This document shows, in pieces, positions 59,961 to 64,000 of a DNA stretch of 64,000 bases. The notes beneath the pieces are model-generated. The model was not told the origin of the DNA. It searched no databases and worked only from the letters and a program-made list of their open reading frames with translations. Position 1 is the stretch's first letter. Each line of letters starts with the position of its first letter. The stretch comes from Dillenia suffruticosa (taxonomy: Eukaryota; Streptophyta; Magnoliopsida; Dilleniales; Dilleniaceae), in assembly GCA_033439265.1 (NCBI GenBank), contig JAVTVX010000002.1, positions 11,196,174 through 11,260,173 on the forward strand, given 5' to 3'. The position numbers and the translations under genes were made by a program.

Positions 59961-62900
59961 TAGGAATTGAATTTTTTAAAATAAATAGTTTCTACTTTTG
60001 AACAAATACTAAACTTATTTAAAATTAAAATTTTCATTATTTTGTTACAATTGTAACAATAAACATTCACAAAAATAAGTCATTTAAAATTTAAAATTTT
60101 CATTATTGTGTCATAACAAACAACATGTACAAAAATAAAAATCATTCAAAACTCAAAATTTTCATTGCTTGATTTAAAAAGTTATATAAAACAAATAAAT
60201 CGATTTAAGTTAAATCCCCATATATAAAACTTGAGTTTAAATATAATTTAAATAAAAGATAATTTAAGTTAAAATAAATCAACTGAGTTCTAGTTATTAC
60301 AGCTGAGTGCTTGACATTTTTTTATTTTCCTTTTTTTTTGGTTTGTAATTCCCTCTCATGATAAAAATTGGAATTAAAGACATTGAATTTTTCTAATCAA
60401 ATTCTTAGGTTTTAGTTCTAAGCAAGAAAAAACAAGTGTTCGAAGAGTTCATTCTTTAATAGATCTGATGGTTAGTTTGAACTAAATTAATTGAAATTAA
60501 TAAATTGATTATCAGATACTAATCGATCAAAAAATATTTAAAATTATATAGGGTTGAATGAAGTTTGAAGCCCGATGAAGATATGTACGGGCCTAATAAT
60601 TTTCATACCAGGCTGTAAATGGGTGTAGGTCGGGCCAGTTGATTTGTAATTTTGAATTTTGAATTAGGAAGCGGGCTTTCTTCTCCTTAACTAAACCCAA
60701 GCTCAAGCTCAATACCAAGTTCTTTTATATATATATATATATATAGTTTCATTTTCTTGTAGATTTTGCCTTCTTACATTTAGATCTTGCTTGCCCAGGA
60801 AGCATCCTTTTCCTTTACCTCATACTTTAATGGTAATACATGCTTTCAAAAAACATTTTTCTGTTCTTCGAGAGGTACTATCATGGATCAAATGCATCTT
60901 AATCAATACTTGTTGACATAGGTGGGAAGAGTACCTTTTTCCCTTAACTAAATTGGGAGTTTGACTCCCCCTAGATATTTGAAAAAAATAATATTAAGAG
61001 ACCTCCCCTTCAAATAAGACCCGACAGTCAGATCGGTCCGGATTAATAGAGACGAAATTTTAGATATCGGACGGTGGTCTTGCCATAGGGACCAAACAAA
61101 AAATGGATTAAATGCATCTTATTATTTTGGAAATTGAGGTAATATTTTGAGATAGCTTAAATTTATTTCTTAATTTTTCTAATCATAAAATATTTATTTT
61201 AAATATAATCATCTTCTATTACAAATTTAATAAAATATTTATAATGACAACTATCATAATATATTTAATTAACAAACTAATATTATTATTGTCATTAATC
61301 ATAGATAAATCTTGAAAAAAATCCTATTAAAGTGGACCTAATATAATAGGACAAATTATTAAGTAGACTGAATATAGTAATGGTCATTTAAATTAAATAC
61401 AAATATATGATTAGTAAAATATATAAAATAAAAAAATAATAATAATAATTCTTCGGAGAACAGATGTCAGATTAAAGGAGAGAGAGAAGAGAGACCCACC
61501 GTGTCCTGACAGCTGTCAAATATCTTCACGCGTCTATTCTACTTCTCTTTTGGCCATTTATAGCATGACACGTGGTGTGGTCCGGTACACTTCCCGCTTC
61601 TTCAATTGACACGTGGTGTCCCACCACACGTGCACAACCTTTCACAAAGGACATCTGGGCGAGTTGATATTTTTCCCTTCTCCCACTTCCCTTCCATGTC
61701 CTATTTGTCTTTCATTATTATTATTATTTATATATTAATTCACACACGGTCCAAACCATAACAAGAAGTTTCGGCTTACAAACATGATGGTGCAAACATC
61801 ATGGTGTCATGCCAAATTTTACCGTAGGAATTCTGAATTGTTACCGAAACCCCAAAGCAAATGCTTATTTTACGTTCGAAAATTGAGGTTGGGTTCACAT
61901 GGTGCTGGCGGTGGTTGGACCAAAGAACTGGGTCAGTGTCCCAAACACATGGTCCCTAACCCTTATACGTTGCCTCCCTGACTTGTTCTCCCAACAATAC
62001 TATTCAAGTGTCACGTGCAACTTAAACCTCGCATGTCTTGCTCTGGAAATTTGTGACCTTAATTAGTATTCCCCCCATCCCAAGATTAAAATCTCTCTAT
62101 TTGAAAATCCGATTTATCTTGTGGTTTTCAGGCTTCGTTTAATGTAACTCCATAGCATATTTCTTTCATCCTTTATCAGGTCATCTGATCGGGCATAATT
62201 TGGTAAAACTAGATCCCCACAATATGCATGTGGTTTTTCTCGAAACGAAGATAGTTGTTGTTTACATTTTAAGATTTTATACATTCTGAACTAAATTATT
62301 TACAACTTACAACTTTTTTTTTTCAAGAGAAATCTGAATTTTATAAGGTCATTTGCATTGGAAATTAAATTTCAACCGTCATTCAACGGTATATAATTCA
62401 ACTATATTCAATTATAATAACGTAGGGTTTAATTTTCTCAAAATCAGATTTCAACTTACATTTTCTTACGGGTTACAGCCTAAAAAATGGGGATAATTTA
62501 TTTCATAGTATTAGGAATTATGTATGTATGTTTTTTTTTTTTTTTTTTTTTGATATCGGAAACTAGATTTCTAGAACTTTTTAATGGTATTCAACCATAT
62601 TTGACTATTTAAAGTAGGGTTTATATTATTCCTAAATTAATTCCATAGTCACTTAAAAGTGGAAATGTACAATTTATTTTATTTTAGTTTTTAAAATTAT
62701 ATGGCATTGCATTACCACCAAAAAGAAGCTTTTACAACAACGGAAATATATTCACCATATCTTGAGTACTAGTACACAACCCCAGGCAAAAGGTTATAGG
62801 AACTCAATCATAATTACATTTGTAAGATGAGAAATTAGACTTTTGAGAGAGAGAGAGAGACCTATAGGAACCATACCACGATCGTGTGCTCTCAATTATG

Positions 62901-64000
62901 CAATGGTCCATCCCATGTACTGTTTTTGAAGAGAGACATTTGATGATCAATCCTAGTAGTACCTTAACTTTGGCAGCGCATGGTAGTTAAGAATGGCATC
63001 ATTCATTATGGGAGCCCATGTGGGAAGAGCTACATTTAATTTGACCAAGTCTTTTTTCTTTTTTCACTTTATGCTTTATTTTAATTGAGAGTTGGGACAT
63101 TGCATCTTTGACTTCCAACTATTAAACAATTCTATCCAACACGACTTTACTTGGATTAAGGATTCTCTCAATATATTCAATTCGTTCACACGATTTGATA
63201 ATTTCTTTTTAACCAATTCACATCCGGTCCGATCATTGTCAAACATAATTTTAAAAAAATTTTTCCAACGTAATATTTTCTATTTTCAAATTTCGAATTC
63301 AAAATTTGATTAAAATATCTAACATTTTTACCCACTATACTGATTGTTGGTTACTTAAGTTTTTATTAGATCAAGGACTTGTTTAAAAAACCTTTGGATA
63401 ATGCTACAAAACCAAAGAACCCAGAAATTGAATAAATCAAATTTTATATTGCAATTATGTCAATAAAAAATTAAAATTTTAATAATTTTAAGTTCATTAT
63501 AAATTCGTAATACCTTTCAAATCAATAAAAAATTATAAAATAACATAAAATTACGTGATTGCTCAACAAATAATACTATAATACTTGACATTACAGGCCA
63601 CCAACCTGCCTCCATTGGTACATGTATCCAATAAGCTTATAACACATATTCTATGTAACCATGTAATTATAAATATCTAGAGTTGATGTGGTGTTGACTT
63701 TCCTACCACAAGCGTGTGGTTAATATTTTTCTAATATATTGTTACAAAACCCTAGGTGATGAAAGCAAACCGCAACTCAAGGGTACTCTCTCTTCGCAAA
63801 TGAGGGGTAGTTAGGTACTTCTCAGGCAATGGCTATTTGTCTCAAGTCATGTCAGTGTAATTAGGAGAGACTATGGTGATATTTGAAAAAATCACGACTA
63901 AAATTAATTTGTCAAAATTTAATTTAACTTAATAATATTTAAACTTAGTTTTCATTTTCTTAAACAGCCCTAAATTTAACAAAGGTAAATTGCTTAATAA
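59961..64000. other. Intergenic DNA, no gene seen
   Basis: AT-rich sequence with (AT)n near 60727-60745, a poly-T at 62531-62551 and a GA run near 62844-62858. Open frames at 61784-61981 and 63092-63313 show no recognisable motif. The stretch near 61460-61660 looks promoter-like because of its ACGTG motifs. Confidence 0.5.
61568..61633. promoter_or_regulatory. Cluster of three ACGTG (G-box/ABRE-type) motifs
   Basis: ACACGTGG at 61568-61575 and 61609-61616, and CACACGTGC at 61625-61633, all lie within 66 bases. A further TCACGTGC lies near 62010. Such clusters bind bZIP factors in ABA- and light-responsive promoters (established). No gene is recognised next to it in the window. Confidence 0.5.

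Noticed and set aside
61784..61981. 65-codon frame downstream of the ACGTG cluster
   Set aside because: It is short and has no recognisable motif or splice signals. It could be chance.

Overview
The window is plant nuclear DNA, very probably from a woody eudicot. The evidence is spliced genes with GT-AG introns, a PYL-type abscisic acid receptor, a plant polygalacturonase, CT-rich 5' leaders, an AT-rich background and a heavy load of plant-type transposable elements (Copia, Athila-like Gypsy, L1-type LINE, CACTA, Mutator-like). I cannot name the species.

Layout. 1-1045: the right part of a Mutator-like non-autonomous element whose left end lies outside the window. 1941-10380: a PYL7-10-type ABA receptor gene on the + strand. 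Its exon 1 is split by a 6.4 kb Copia element (2025-8452, minus strand, 5-bp target duplication). It also has a lost splice acceptor and altered gate and latch residues, so I call it a pseudogene. 12666-16220: an apparently intact five-exon polygalacturonase-like GH28 gene (+). 16784-17845: an intact single-exon gene (-), convergent with it, for a secreted His-rich repeat protein of unknown function.

20894-38342: a retrotransposon cluster. An outer gag-only LTR element (minus) is interrupted by Copia element B (+, 22951-29755). Next come a solo LTR (30561-31014) and Copia element C (+, 31415-38342). B and C are relatives that share the same dead reverse transcriptase motif and stop codons, although the LTRs of C are nearly identical. 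They look like a family copied by enzymes supplied by other elements.

39232-59805: remains of an inactive-type receptor-like kinase gene (+), spread over 20 kb. It has been opened by a small CACTA element in an intron, a TRIM-like LTR element in an exon, a large CACTA element carrying a transposase remnant (itself holding an Athila-like LTR element), and an L1-type LINE (itself holding a Mutator-like element with a 1 kb purine/pyrimidine hairpin). A hAT-like element appears to cut its C-terminus. 59806-64000: intergenic DNA with a cluster of three ACGTG motifs near 61.6 kb but no gene I can support.

Only the polygalacturonase and the His-rich protein gene look functional. I found no CRISPR, operon or defence system, and no tRNA or rRNA gene by eye. 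The least ordinary signals are the trans-mobilised RT-dead Copia family, the GA/CT hairpin inside a Mutator-like element, a four-unit hairpin array with compensatory changes inside the Athila-like element, the His-rich repeat proprotein, and the two signalling genes broken by nested insertions.
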